Shown: one piece after another, positions 18,027 to 26,728 of the stretch
Numbering within the stretch: the stretch's first letter is position 1
Layout of the letters: each line of letters starts with the position of its first letter
DNA from: Ruegeria_C sp041537925
GTDB taxonomy: Bacteria; Pseudomonadota; Alphaproteobacteria; Rhodobacterales; Rhodobacteraceae
DNA length: 64,000 nt
Direction: 5' to 3'
NCBI RefSeq assembly: GCF_041537925.1
Contig: NZ_JBGOSH010000001.1
Location: 496,001 to 560,000 of the forward strand
Translations under genes and position numbers: made by a program
Notes under the pieces: generated by a model
The model's input: only the letters and a program-made list of their open reading frames with translations
What the model was told of the DNA's origin: nothing
Databases searched by the model: none

Positions 18027-19403
18027 CTATTGCGTCACGATCTCCGGTCCCATGAAAGTGTTGGGCAGGAAGGTGGAGATCCACGGAATATACGTGACCA
18101 TGATCAGGAAGACGAAGAGGACCGCAAGGAACGGCAAGGCCGCCCGCACCACCGCCATCATCGGCATCCCCGCCACGCCGGAGGTCACGAACAGGTTCAA
18201 ACCGACCGGCGGCGTGATCATCCCGATCTCCATGTTGACCACCATGATGATGCCTAGATGGATCGGATCGATGCCCAGCTCGATGGCAATGGGAAAAACC
18301 AGCGGGGCGACGATGACCAGAAGGCCCGAGGGCTCCATGAACTGACCGCCGATCAGCAGGATCACATTGACCACCACCAGGAACATGACCGGGCCGAAGC
18401 CTGCCGACAGCATGGCGCTGGCGATCTGTTGCGGCACCTGCTCGTCGGTCAGCACATGTTTCAGGATCAGCGCATTGGCGATCACGAAGAGCAGCGTCAC
18501 CGTCAGCTTGCCCGCCTCGAACAGCGTGTGCTTGGTATCGGGATGGAACAAGGCCGTCACCAGCGCGATCGGTTTGCGCATCAGCGACAGGTTCTCTGTC
18601 TCTCCTTCTGTGCTGAGCGGGCCCATGTCCTTGTAGACAAAACTCGCGATGAAAAAGGCGTAAACGGCGGCCACGGCAGCAGCCTCGGTCGGGGTGAAGA
18701 TCCCACCATAGATGCCGCCCAGAATAATCACGATCAGGAACAAGCCCCAACCTGCCTCGCGGGCAGAGGTAAAGACCTCGCCCCAGCCTTTCCAGTCGCC
18801 CTTGGGCAGGTTCTTGACCTTGGCCATCACATAGATCGTGACCATCAGCATCAGGCCCGCCGTCAGGCCGGGAATGACCCCGGCAAGGAACATCCGGCCC
18901 ACTGACACCTCGACGGCTGCCGCATAGACCACCATAACGATGGAGGGCGGAATCAGGATGCCCAAGGTGCCCGCGTTACAGATGACACCGGCAGCAAAGT
19001 CTTTTGAATAGCCCACCTGCCGCATCCCCGCGATCACGATGGACCCGATGGCGACCACAGTGGCCGGGCTCGACCCGGAAAGCGCGGCAAACAGCATACA
19101 GGCAAAGACGCCCGCAATGGCCAGCCCCCCAGGCAGATGCCCGACACAGGCGATCGAGAAACGGATGATCCGCCGCGCCACGCCGCCGGTGGTCATGAAA
19201 CTGGAGGCAAGGATGAAGAACGGAATCGCCAGCAGGGTGAAGTGGCCCTCAAATGCCTCGAACAGCGTGCCTGCGACCGAGGCCAGCGAGCTGTCGGAGT
19301 AGATCAGCAGAAAGATCGTGGAACTCAGGCCGAGCGAAATCGCGATAGGCACGCCGATCAGCAGCAGGCTGATGACCATGCCAAAAAGAATGACAACTTC
19401 CAT
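18027..19403 (-). CDS. dctM: TRAP transporter large permease (DctM family)
   Basis: A 458-residue polytopic inner-membrane protein with about 12 hydrophobic segments. It has the DctM signatures GVPIAISLGLSS near the N-terminus, the FILASSFMTTGGVARRIIRF region, and ALSGSSPATVVAIGSI. It is the ion-coupled translocation subunit, driven by the Na+ gradient in the family. A hydrophilic insertion around residues 270-300 (KDMGPLSTEGETENLSLMRK) makes it a little longer than the commonest ~430-residue members. It overlaps the small-permease gene by 1 bp and ends the operon, followed by a terminator. Confidence 0.95.
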   Translation of the reverse strand: MEVVILFGMVISLLLIGVPIAISLGLSSTIFLLIYSDSSLASVAGTLFEAFEGHFTLLAIPFFILASSFMTTGGVARRIIRFSIACVGHLPGGLAIAGVFACMLFAALSGSSPATVVAIGSIVIAGMRQVGYSKDFAAGVICNAGTLGILIPPSIVMVVYAAAVEVSVGRMFLAGVIPGLTAGLMLMVTIYVMAKVKNLPKGDWKGWGEVFTSAREAGWGLFLIVIILGGIYGGIFTPTEAAAVAAVYAFFIASFVYKDMGPLSTEGETENLSLMRKPIALVTALFHPDTKHTLFEAGKLTVTLLFVIANALILKHVLTDEQVPQQIASAMLSAGFGPVMFLVVVNVILLIGGQFMEPSGLLVIVAPLVFPIAIELGIDPIHLGIIMVVNMEIGMITPPVGLNLFVTSGVAGMPMMAVVRAALPFLAVLFVFLIMVTYIPWISTFLPNTFMGPEIVTQ

Positions 19404-20080
19404 CAGTCCTGCCCTCCCTGCTGCTGGCGCACTTCTTCCAGCTCGTCCTCGACCTCGTGGCTGGCGACGATCCGGTCGGTCTCACCGCGCCATATGGCGA
19501 AGGCGGCCTGAGCAAAGCGGATCACCAAGAGCAGCATGGAGATCGGCAGAACGATGTAGGGAACAACCTTGGGCAGCTTCTCATAGGCCTCGTCATAGTT
19601 GATCGCGCCTTCCAGCCAGCGCAGCCATTCGACCATGGGAACGTCCTGCACTTCGTAGAAACTTTGCGAGCGGGCCGTCAGGTCCAGCCCTGTGGGAAAC
19701 CATCGGCCCGAGGTGGGCGGCAGGTCGGCAAAGACGGCCCAGTAGTCATAGGCCCCCTTGAGCATCAGCAGCGAGAACAGCAGACAGCAGCCGACCGAGA
19801 TAAGCGCCAGGATACGGCGCGGTGCGGGGCTGAGCATGTTGAGGATGGCATCCACGCCCAGATGCGCGTGTTTCTTCACCGCGTATGACGCGCCCAGCAA
19901 CACCAGCCAGGCGAACATGAACACTGTCAGTTCCAGCGCCCACAGGATGTTGGAATTGAAAACGAACCGCGCGATCACATTGGCGAATGTCACCGCTGTC
20001 ATCAGACCCAGAAGCACCGCGATCACGGTCTCCTCGATCTGGTCGATGAAACCGGATGGGCCGGCAGTCGAACCAGACAT
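19403..20080 (-). CDS. dctQ: TRAP transporter small permease (DctQ family)
   Basis: A 225-residue membrane protein with four predicted helices; FVFNSNILWALELTVFMFAWLVLLGASYAV is the hallmark DctQ helix pair, with the conserved Trp-Glu-like WALE. It is longer than typical 160-180-residue members because of a hydrophilic insert (about 118-165, DLPPTSGRWFPTGLD onward) and a C-terminal acidic tail. It forms the membrane complex with DctM. The gap of 107 bp to dctP has no hairpin that I can support. Confidence 0.93.
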   Translation of the reverse strand: MSGSTAGPSGFIDQIEETVIAVLLGLMTAVTFANVIARFVFNSNILWALELTVFMFAWLVLLGASYAVKKHAHLGVDAILNMLSPAPRRILALISVGCCLLFSLLMLKGAYDYWAVFADLPPTSGRWFPTGLDLTARSQSFYEVQDVPMVEWLRWLEGAINYDEAYEKLPKVVPYIVLPISMLLLVIRFAQAAFAIWRGETDRIVASHEVEDELEEVRQQQGGQD

Positions 20081-20187
20081 TATGATGTCCCCGATTATTT
20101 ATGTGTTATGTGGCAGGCCCGTTTGGGACCTTGCGGGGCGCAGCGCCGAACACTCCCCAGTATCGGCGCCGCGCTTGGTGCGCCGGA

Positions 20188-21183
20188 TCAGAACCCGGCG
20201 TTGATCGCCTGTGCGGCGTCGATCTTGTCCTGACCGACGTCATCCGAGAACTTGTCCCAGACAGGCTTCATTGTATCGACCCAGGCCTGACGCTGCTCGG
20301 GGTTCAACTGGCGAATAATGCCACCCGCATCAGTGATCGAGGCCTTGGCTGCTTCGTTCACCGCAAAGGCTTCTTTGTTCCGCTGCTCGGACACTTCGGA
20401 CAGGATGGTCAGGAACTGTTCACGCACTTCGGGGTCCAAGCTGTCGAGCCAGTCCACCGAGGTCACGACCAGATAGTCGATGATGCCGTGATTGGTCTCG
20501 GTGATGCCATCCTGCACCTCAAAGAACTTTTTGCCGTAGATGTTGGACCAGGTGTTTTCCTGCCCATCCACGACGCCCTGTTGCAGCGCGCCATAGACCT
20601 CGGAGAAGGCCATTTTCTGCGGGCTGCCACCGATGGCTTCCATCTGGGCAACCAGAACGTCGGAGCTTTGGACGCGGAACTTCAGGCCGTCGGCATCAGT
20701 GGGTTCCACCAGCGGCGTGTTGGCCGACATCTGCTTCATGCCATTGTGCCAGAAGGCCAGCCCTTGAAGGCCCCGCCGCTGCATGCTGTCCAGCATCGCC
20801 TGACCGTCATCAGAGGCCTGGAAGGCATCCACGGCATCGATATTGACGAACATGAAGGGCAGATCGAACAGGCGGAACTGTTTGGTGAATTTCTCGAACT
20901 TGGACAGCGACGGCGCGGCAAGCTGCACATCGCCCTGCAGCATCGCCTCCAGTACCTTGTTGTCGTTATAGAGTGTGGAGTTCGGATAGACCTCCATGCA
21001 CATGGTGCCATTCATCTCGTCATTGACGCGTTGCTCAAGCAGCGAGGCGGCGATGCCCTTGGGGTGTTTGTCGGTATTGGTCACGTGGGCGAATTTCACC
21101 ACGATCTCGCCATCGTCGCAGGCTGCAAACGCAGCGGTGGCGGTCAGTGCCAACGCGGTGGCGGCGGTTGCCAGAAATTTCAT
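20188..21183 (-). CDS. dctP: TRAP transporter substrate-binding protein (DctP family)
   Basis: A 331-residue periplasmic solute-binding protein. The signal peptide is MKFLATAATALALTATAAFA, and the mature protein opens IVVKFAHVTNTDKHPKGIAA. Family features include the YPNSTLYNDNKVLEAMLQGDVQLA segment, the substrate-clamping Arg in LKFRVQSSDVLVAQMEAIGG, and SEVYGALQQGVVDGQENTWSN. The set resembles C4-dicarboxylate binders (DctP), consistent with the DctB/DctD regulators upstream. The start at 21183 is chosen for its AGGAGGA ribosome site and the signal peptide, over the longer open frame. It is the first gene of dctPQM. Confidence 0.95.
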   Translation of the reverse strand: MKFLATAATALALTATAAFAACDDGEIVVKFAHVTNTDKHPKGIAASLLEQRVNDEMNGTMCMEVYPNSTLYNDNKVLEAMLQGDVQLAAPSLSKFEKFTKQFRLFDLPFMFVNIDAVDAFQASDDGQAMLDSMQRRGLQGLAFWHNGMKQMSANTPLVEPTDADGLKFRVQSSDVLVAQMEAIGGSPQKMAFSEVYGALQQGVVDGQENTWSNIYGKKFFEVQDGITETNHGIIDYLVVTSVDWLDSLDPEVREQFLTILSEVSEQRNKEAFAVNEAAKASITDAGGIIRQLNPEQRQAWVDTMKPVWDKFSDDVGQDKIDAAQAINAGF

Positions 21184-21317
21184 TTGGTCTCCTCCTGTTT
21201 CTTTGCTTGGGTCAGAGGCACAACTCTGATCGCGTTTGAGTGAAACCAATCCCCGACCCCCGCTCAACCCCGCGAAATTCCGAGAAGCAAAAATCAGTTT
21301 TTCCAGGCATATTCAGT

Positions 21318-21347
21318 ATATTACACGACACGCTGAAGGTGTTTCAA
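21318..21347 (-). promoter_or_regulatory. candidate sigma70-type promoter of dctPQM
   Basis: On the minus strand TTGAAA (21342-21347) and TAATAT (21318-21323) are separated by 18 bp. The start point would be near 21311, giving a leader of about 130 nt. I searched the same region for a GG-N10-GC sigma54 element and found none. The element lies directly downstream of the palindrome pair described separately. Confidence 0.55.
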
Positions 21348-21365
21348 AGATGGGCGTTTGCCGGT

Positions 21366-21415
21366 TGTGCGGATTTTCGCACAGACCAGACCCTGCTTGT
21401 GCGGATTTCCGCACA
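21366..21415. promoter_or_regulatory. two tandem TGTGCG palindromes, probable DctD operators
   Basis: Two nearly identical 18-bp inverted repeats: TGTGCGGATTTTCGCACA at 21366-21383 and TGTGCGGATTTCCGCACA at 21398-21415. Their centres are 32 bp apart, about three helical turns, so two dimers would sit on one face. They would be centred near -63 and -95 relative to the proposed dctP start. Tandem inverted repeats upstream of the transporter are how rhizobial DctD binds at dctA; assignment to this DctD is inference from position. Confidence 0.75.
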
Positions 21416-21536
21416 TTCCCGACATCCACCTTGGCTCAGCGATTCGACCCCAGAGAGGAATACAAACCCTTCGGTCATCATCGGGGATCGGGGATCGGGC
21501 ATGGACCATTTTCAAACGGGAACGCCCGTAGCGCGG

Positions 21537-21767
21537 TCAGTTAGTTCCGCCATCAGACAGCTCTTCACAGTCCCTCCGACCGATGCCGCCGCCGTTCAAG
21601 GTTTCAGCGAGGGCGGATTGGAATGCCGCGTGCGCATCCACATTTTGGAACGCTTCCAGAAATCCCTTCAGCTCCTCAACATAATTGGTCTGCGGGTTGA
21701 GACAGCCGCCGGCCATATCGCTCAGAACCTGCTGTGGGGTGCGGTCAGCCATGTCACGGGTCTTCAT
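21537..21767 (-). CDS. possible small hypothetical protein between dctD and dctP
   Basis: A 76-residue open frame (start MKTRDMADRTPQQ; another Met lies five codons further in). The sequence reads like a natural soluble protein, for example QQVLSDMAGGCLNPQTNYVE and ELKGFLEAFQNVDAHAAFQS, and third codon positions are GC-biased as in neighbours. No clear ribosome site precedes either methionine and I do not recognise a family. It sits on the operon strand between the DctD-like gene and the palindromes. Apart from it and the regulatory sites, the stretch 21184-21993 holds nothing that I can support. Confidence 0.4.
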   Translation of the reverse strand: MKTRDMADRTPQQVLSDMAGGCLNPQTNYVEELKGFLEAFQNVDAHAAFQSALAETLNGGGIGRRDCEELSDGGTN

Positions 21768-21993
21768 CAATTGGTTGCACGGCGGGTCTTTTCGGCAGGA
21801 CCGGCTATGCGATCGGATTGGGGAATGCGTCACAAGACGCAAGGTGCCATCGTCAAGCAGATCATAAATGGATCTGCAATTGCTGTCGGCCCCCAGGTTG
21901 CGTCAACGCAGGCGTCTTTCTGGCCCTTCTTCTTTTTTGCGTTTCACGCCCTGCACCGAGGTCTGCCAATTCGGGCCCAGCACATCAGCGCCT

Positions 21994-23223
21994 TCAGCGC
22001 CGGAAGGTTTCAGGGCGGATCGCGTATTTGGCCAGCTTGTCATAGAAGGTCTTGCGCGGCAACTTCAGTGCCTGCGCCGCTTGCGCCGCCTTGCCATTGT
22101 GCCTCCCAAGGGCTGCAACCAGCAAAGACCGTTCCACCCGCGCCATCTGTTCGGCAAGTCCAAGTTCAGCGGCCTGCGCCACATCCTCGGGCATACCCAG
22201 CACAAAACGCATCGCAGCCGACATCAACGAGCGGGCGTTGCCCGGCCAGTCCTGCGCCATAAGTGCTGCCAGATGATCCGGCGTGATCTCGGGTGGCTCG
22301 ATCCCTGCTTGCTCGGCGGCCTGCGCCACATAGTGCCGGAAGATCACCGGGATATCGTCGGGCCGCTCGGACAGTGCGGGAATGCGGACGCCCATCCCGT
22401 CGAGCCGGTAGAAAAGCTCGGGGTTGAAGCGACCTTCCTCGGCCAAAGCGGCCAGATCGGCGGTCGTGCCCGCGATCAACCGCGCGCCCATCCCCTGTTC
22501 GATCATCTCAAGGGCGGCATATTGCGTCGGTCCCGGCAAGGCCGAAACCTCATCCAGAAACAGAGAACCACCCGCTGCATCACTTACCGCGGCACCAAGA
22601 TCGTCGGGCGTCAGATCCGCAGCAGAGCGTTTCATGAAGGGACCCTGCGCGGTGGCGGACATCAGATGTACCACCTCGGCCACCTTGGACACCCCGCTGC
22701 CCGGCGGGCCGGTCACCAACACCTCGGCCTCAGTTGTCGCCACACCGCGCACCCGGGCGCGCAGAGCTTCGGCCTGTTGCGAGGAACCAAAGAGCATCCG
22801 TGCCGCCGGGTCGCCGGTTTCCAACTGCCGTTTCAAGGCCCGGTTCTCTAAGACCAGCGCCCGGGTTTTCAGCGCGCGTTCCAACACCGCGACTAGATCT
22901 GCCGGCGCGCAGGGTTTTTCCAGAAAATCAAACGCCCCCTGCCCCATGGCGCTGACCGCAGTGGGAATATCGCCTTCGCCGGTAAGCAGGATCACCGGAA
23001 GTTCCGCGTCGATCTCGCGCGCATAGGTCAGCAGGTAGAACCCATCGCGACCCGGCATGCGGATATCAGAGACGATGACGCCCTGAAAACCGGGCGTAAT
23101 ATGATCCTTGGCCGCCACGAAAGACCCCGCCGTGATCGCCTGAAAATCGCTGAGCTCCAGCGTCTGGCCAAGCGCCTCGCGCACGGCGGCGTCGTCATCG
23201 ACCAGCAGAACGGAGCGGATCAT
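21994..23223 (-). CDS. dctD: DctD-like response regulator lacking the sigma54-activation loop
   Basis: A 409-residue regulator with three domains. The receiver (1-125) has Asp9-11, phosphoacceptor Asp53 (SDIRMPG), Thr81 and Lys103. The AAA+ domain (about 140-345) keeps Walker B (GGSLFLDEVSAL) and the sensor/arginine region (NPELFYRLDGMGVRIPALSERPDDIP). Its P-loop is degenerate: GPPGSGVSK replaces G-x-x-G-T-G-K-E. The stretch that should contain ELFGHEKGAFTGA is missing, with AADLTPDD running directly into AAGGSLFLDE. The Fis-type helix-turn-helix (about 376-397) is intact. DNA binding and phosphorylation should work, but sigma54 remodelling should not. It overlaps dctB by 4 bp. Confidence 0.9.
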   Translation of the reverse strand: MIRSVLLVDDDAAVREALGQTLELSDFQAITAGSFVAAKDHITPGFQGVIVSDIRMPGRDGFYLLTYAREIDAELPVILLTGEGDIPTAVSAMGQGAFDFLEKPCAPADLVAVLERALKTRALVLENRALKRQLETGDPAARMLFGSSQQAEALRARVRGVATTEAEVLVTGPPGSGVSKVAEVVHLMSATAQGPFMKRSAADLTPDDLGAAVSDAAGGSLFLDEVSALPGPTQYAALEMIEQGMGARLIAGTTADLAALAEEGRFNPELFYRLDGMGVRIPALSERPDDIPVIFRHYVAQAAEQAGIEPPEITPDHLAALMAQDWPGNARSLMSAAMRFVLGMPEDVAQAAELGLAEQMARVERSLLVAALGRHNGKAAQAAQALKLPRKTFYDKLAKYAIRPETFRR

Positions 23224-24953
23224 GCGGCTTTTTCCTCTGTGAACCGATCAAGCTCGACGGTGAACATCGCACCACTGTCGGTATTGGCACCCCGGATATT
23301 ACCGCCGAAGCTTTGCACCAGACCATAAGAGATTGACAGGCCCAGCCCCATCCCCTCAGAGGACCCGACGGCCTTGGTCGAGTAGAACGGCTCGAATATC
23401 TTTTCGGGGTCTTCGATCCCCGGGCCGGTGTCGCGGATCGTGACGGTCAACTTATCACTCTCTTCGATCCGGATGCTGATCCGGCGCAGCTTCCGCCCGG
23501 CCATGGCGTCGACAGCGTTGTTGATGAGGTTCACAAAAACCTGCACCAGCCGCACTTCCCCCCCCCAGGCCGGGACCGGTGCAGATGGCGGCGCCCAATC
23601 AAGCGCAACACCGTCATGGGTCAGCCGAGCGGCACTCAGATCCACCGCCGTTTCGATGACCTGAACCAGATCGACCCGCCCCATCGGCTCGCTTTCATTG
23701 CGGGCAAAAGCGCGCAGGTTTTTGATGATCCGCGCCATGCGCTTGGCCATTTGCGCAATCCGGCCAAGGTTCTCGCCCGCCTTTTCCGATTTACCCCGAT
23801 CCAGAAAGGCCGCGCCGTTGTCGGCGAATTGCTGAATCGCCATCAGCGGCTGGTTCAGCTCGTGACTGATCCCCGCCGACATCTGGCCTAGCGCACTGAG
23901 CTTGCCGGCCTGCACCAGTTCGGCCTGCGCCCGTTTCAGCGCGGCCTCGGCGTCTTGCCGCTCGACCACTTCGCGACGCAATTGGGTATTGGCCTCTGAC
24001 AACGCCTGGGTGCGCTCGGCCACCCGGCTTTCTAGCACGGCGTTGGCCTCGGCCAAGGTGCGGCGACGCTCGGTGGCGAGAAACAGCAGCGCCCCGAAGG
24101 CTAGGCAGATCGCAGCAACGGCCGCTGCCTGAAGCCAGGCCAATCGCCGCGCCGGGGCCAGATCAACGACCACTTCGCCGCTCATGCCGATGACCGGCAG
24201 ATCCTGCACCAGATGCAGCGCGTGGCGTGGCAGGTAAGGACCCCAGTCCAGTGTCCAGATCTCGAAACTGCCCAACAGATCAGTGTCGAAGGCGCGCGGC
24301 GGCCCCTTGGCGGGTTGCAAGCCAGCATCCCCCCCATCACGCCGCCAGAACAGCAATTCGGGCCGGTTGGACATGAAAACCTCGCCCGCCTCATCCACGA
24401 ACAGGACAGCTGGAGAGCTGCCGCGCCAGTCGAACTCGGTATTATCGATATCGACCACAACCACCAGAACGCCCCGCACCTTGCCATCCGGTCCGAAATC
24501 AGGCGCGGCGTAGTAGAACGCCCGCTGATCAAAGGGCGCGATCACCCCGTGATCACTGCCCAGCGCGCCTTGCAGGGCCCGCTCGAAATAGGGCGCACCG
24601 CTGAGCGTTTGGAGGCTCGGGTCGCGCGCCGACACCAGCACGCGGCCCGTACGGTCCGCATACATTACATCCAGTGCCGAGGTCTTGTCGGCCACATCCA
24701 GCAACAGGTCGCGCGCGGCGTCGCGGCCTCCGGGCAGGTCGAGATATTCCAGCGCCGGATGTTCGGCCATCAGCACAGCAGTTTCCTGATAGCGCTGCAA
24801 TTGCGCGCTGAGCCGGTCGCTGGCCAGCTTCAGATCGGCCTCGGCGCGCTCGGCCAATTGCCCGACAGCCTGCCGGTAACCATAGGTCCAGACCCCGGTG
24901 GCCAGCAGACTCACCAGAAACCCGAAACCGACGATGATCCAAAGCCTTCGCAT
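23220..24953 (-). CDS. dctB: DctB-like sensor histidine kinase
   Basis: A 577-residue inner-membrane kinase. It has a membrane helix at 5-22, a periplasmic double-PAS/Cache-type sensor (about 25-265; PYFERALQG and VVVVDIDNTEFDWRG are DctB-like), and a second helix at about 272-293. A coiled coil (295-345) precedes the H-box GISHELNQPLMAIQQFADNG with His364. The ATP-binding domain has the N-box FVNLINNAVDAM, DTGPGI and GMGLGLSIS. It senses C4-dicarboxylates in the family. The start at 24953 is chosen because the first helix begins there. It is divergent from the P450 gene with only 49 bp between starts. Confidence 0.93.
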   Translation of the reverse strand: MRRLWIIVGFGFLVSLLATGVWTYGYRQAVGQLAERAEADLKLASDRLSAQLQRYQETAVLMAEHPALEYLDLPGGRDAARDLLLDVADKTSALDVMYADRTGRVLVSARDPSLQTLSGAPYFERALQGALGSDHGVIAPFDQRAFYYAAPDFGPDGKVRGVLVVVVDIDNTEFDWRGSSPAVLFVDEAGEVFMSNRPELLFWRRDGGDAGLQPAKGPPRAFDTDLLGSFEIWTLDWGPYLPRHALHLVQDLPVIGMSGEVVVDLAPARRLAWLQAAAVAAICLAFGALLFLATERRRTLAEANAVLESRVAERTQALSEANTQLRREVVERQDAEAALKRAQAELVQAGKLSALGQMSAGISHELNQPLMAIQQFADNGAAFLDRGKSEKAGENLGRIAQMAKRMARIIKNLRAFARNESEPMGRVDLVQVIETAVDLSAARLTHDGVALDWAPPSAPVPAWGGEVRLVQVFVNLINNAVDAMAGRKLRRISIRIEESDKLTVTIRDTGPGIEDPEKIFEPFYSTKAVGSSEGMGLGLSISYGLVQSFGGNIRGANTDSGAMFTVELDRFTEEKAA

Positions 24954-25002
24954 CGTCCATAGGGTCTTGCATTGCGCGCAGCGCAAGGCAAGGGTGCGCG
25001 CG

Positions 25003-26184
25003 ATGAAGATATGCCACCAAAGCCCCACCGACCCCGCCTTCGTGCAGGACCCCTACCCATTCTACGCCCGGATGCGCGCCGCAGGTCCGCTGGTATACTG
25101 GGAGGAGTATGGCAAGGTCGCCGCCTTCAGTCACGATGCCGTGCAGACCTTGCTGAAGGATCGCCGCTTCGGGCGGGAAATGCCACCGGAGCTGGCGACC
25201 GAAGGCCCCGACCATCTGGCCCCCTGGCTGGCGGTTGAGGCGCATTCGCTGCTCGATGCCGAACCCCCGCGCCATACAAGGCTGCGCGCTCTAGTGATGC
25301 GCGCCTTCACATCACGCGCGATCAGCGACCTTGCACCGGGGATCGAGGCGCTGTGCAATGACCTGATCGATGCATGTCCAGAGGACGATTTCGATCTGCT
25401 CGAGGCTTATTGCACCCAGGTGCCTGTGATCACCATCTGCCGGTTGCTGGGCGTGCCCGAGGCGATGGCGCCTGACCTGCTGCGCTGGTCGCATGCAATG
25501 GTGGCAATGTATCAGGCGGGCCGCACCCGCACGACCGAGGATGCGGCGGCGCAGGCCGCGACCGAGTTCACCGGTTTTCTGCGCGGTTATGTGAGCGAAC
25601 GCCGCAACGACCCGCGCGACGATCTGATCACCCGCCTGATCGCCGCCGAAGAAGAAGGCACCAAACTGTCAACCGACGAGTTGATCGGCACCTGTATCCT
25701 GCTGTTGAATGCCGGGCACGAAGCGACCGTGCATGCCATCGCCAACGGGGTGAAGACCCTGCTTGAAACCGGAACCGACCCGGCGGTGCTTGCACCCGAT
25801 GCCATCGACCGCACCGTCGAAGAGATCATGCGTTATGACCCGCCGCTGCATATGTTCTCTCGTTACGCCTATGAAGAGGTGACGGTCTTTGGCAATAGGT
25901 TCCAACGCGGCGACGAGGTTGCGCTGCTACTGGGCGCGGCCAATCGCGATCCGGCGAATTGGGAGCGCGCAGAGAGTTTCGACCCGACGCGCGCTATCCG
26001 CACCAATACGGGTTTTGGCGGCGGGCTGCATTTCTGCGTCGGCGCGCCACTGGCCCGGCTTGAGATGCGCATCGCCCTGCCGATCCTATTTGCACGTTGC
26101 CCCAACCTACGTTTGACTGAACCACCGACCTATTCCGACAGCTACCATTTCCACGGTCTCACCAGGCTGATGGTTCAGCGCTGA
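25003..26184 (+). CDS. soluble cytochrome P450
   Basis: A 393-residue class I-type bacterial P450 without a membrane anchor. It has the I-helix oxygen-activation motif AGHEAT (237-242), the ExxR motif (Glu274-Arg277), and the heme-ligand loop FGGGLHFCVGAPLAR with cysteine thiolate Cys345. It needs ferredoxin/ferredoxin reductase or flavodoxin partners, none of which are adjacent. The substrate is unknown. The start at 25003 gives the usual N-terminal DPAFVQDPYPFYARMR; the frame is open upstream but overlaps dctB. Its promoter must share the 49-bp gap or lie within dctB. Confidence 0.95.
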   Translation: MKICHQSPTDPAFVQDPYPFYARMRAAGPLVYWEEYGKVAAFSHDAVQTLLKDRRFGREMPPELATEGPDHLAPWLAVEAHSLLDAEPPRHTRLRALVMRAFTSRAISDLAPGIEALCNDLIDACPEDDFDLLEAYCTQVPVITICRLLGVPEAMAPDLLRWSHAMVAMYQAGRTRTTEDAAAQAATEFTGFLRGYVSERRNDPRDDLITRLIAAEEEGTKLSTDELIGTCILLLNAGHEATVHAIANGVKTLLETGTDPAVLAPDAIDRTVEEIMRYDPPLHMFSRYAYEEVTVFGNRFQRGDEVALLLGAANRDPANWERAESFDPTRAIRTNTGFGGGLHFCVGAPLARLEMRIALPILFARCPNLRLTEPPTYSDSYHFHGLTRLMVQR

Positions 26185-26191
26185 AGCGCGG

Positions 26192-26653
26192 TCAAAGCGG
26201 TAGCATGGTGGTGGATTTGATCTCTTCCATCGACAGAAGCGCTGTGACGTTATGCACCCGCACCTCCGAGATCAGCGCCTGATAGAACGCGTCATAGGCG
26301 CGGGCGTTCCTTACGCGCACTTTCAGTATGTAGTCGATATCGCCCGCCAGCCGGTGCGCCTCCTGCACTTCGGGGCGGTCTTGCAGCGCTTTCAGGAAGG
26401 CGTTCTGCCATTCAGCCTCATGCTCCGAGGTGCGGATCAGCACGAAGAAACAAGCCTCGTAACCCAGCGCCTCGGCGTCAAGCAGAACCGTCTGCTGGCC
26501 TATCACGCCGGCCCCGCGCAGCTTGCGGATGCGATTCCAGACTGGCGTCTTGGAACTGCCCACCTGACTGGCAATCTCGTCCAGCGATTGACTGGCATCG
26601 CGTTGCAGTTCAGCCAGAATTTTCCGATCCGTGTCGTCTATGCGCACTGACAT
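26192..26653 (-). CDS. Lrp/AsnC-family transcriptional regulator
   Basis: A 153-residue regulator. The N-terminal winged HTH (IDDTDRKILAELQRDASQSL then DEIASQVGSSKTPVWNRIRK) is followed by the RAM ligand-binding/oligomerisation domain (EACFFVLIRTSEHEAEWQNA, VQEAHRLAGDIDYILKVRVR). It is divergent from the cobA-cysI-cysH operon with about 140 bp between starts, and a likely regulator of that operon and itself. The ATG at 26653 is preferred; an in-frame TTG 18 bp upstream is possible but would place the GGA-rich ribosome site inside the gene. Its stop is 8 bp from the converging P450 stop. Confidence 0.92.
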   Translation of the reverse strand: MSVRIDDTDRKILAELQRDASQSLDEIASQVGSSKTPVWNRIRKLRGAGVIGQQTVLLDAEALGYEACFFVLIRTSEHEAEWQNAFLKALQDRPEVQEAHRLAGDIDYILKVRVRNARAYDAFYQALISEVRVHNVTALLSMEEIKSTTMLPL

Positions 26654-26728
26654 TCCTGTTTTTTCCTTCAATCGAAACCGGCATCCCGATTCCAGAGGCA
26701 GATGGGACGCTTGTTCTTATTTGCCGCA

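Noticed and set aside
21184..21365. sigma54 (-24/-12) promoter in front of dctP
   Set aside because: Candidate GG/GC pairs (for example 21287-21304 on the complementary strand) have 14 bp between the doublets instead of the required 10.
21240..22262. 340-codon plus-strand frame over the dctP regulatory region and dctD 3' end
   Set aside because: Covers the palindromes and promoter and overlaps dctD antisense; the translation is low-quality and no start signal is evident.
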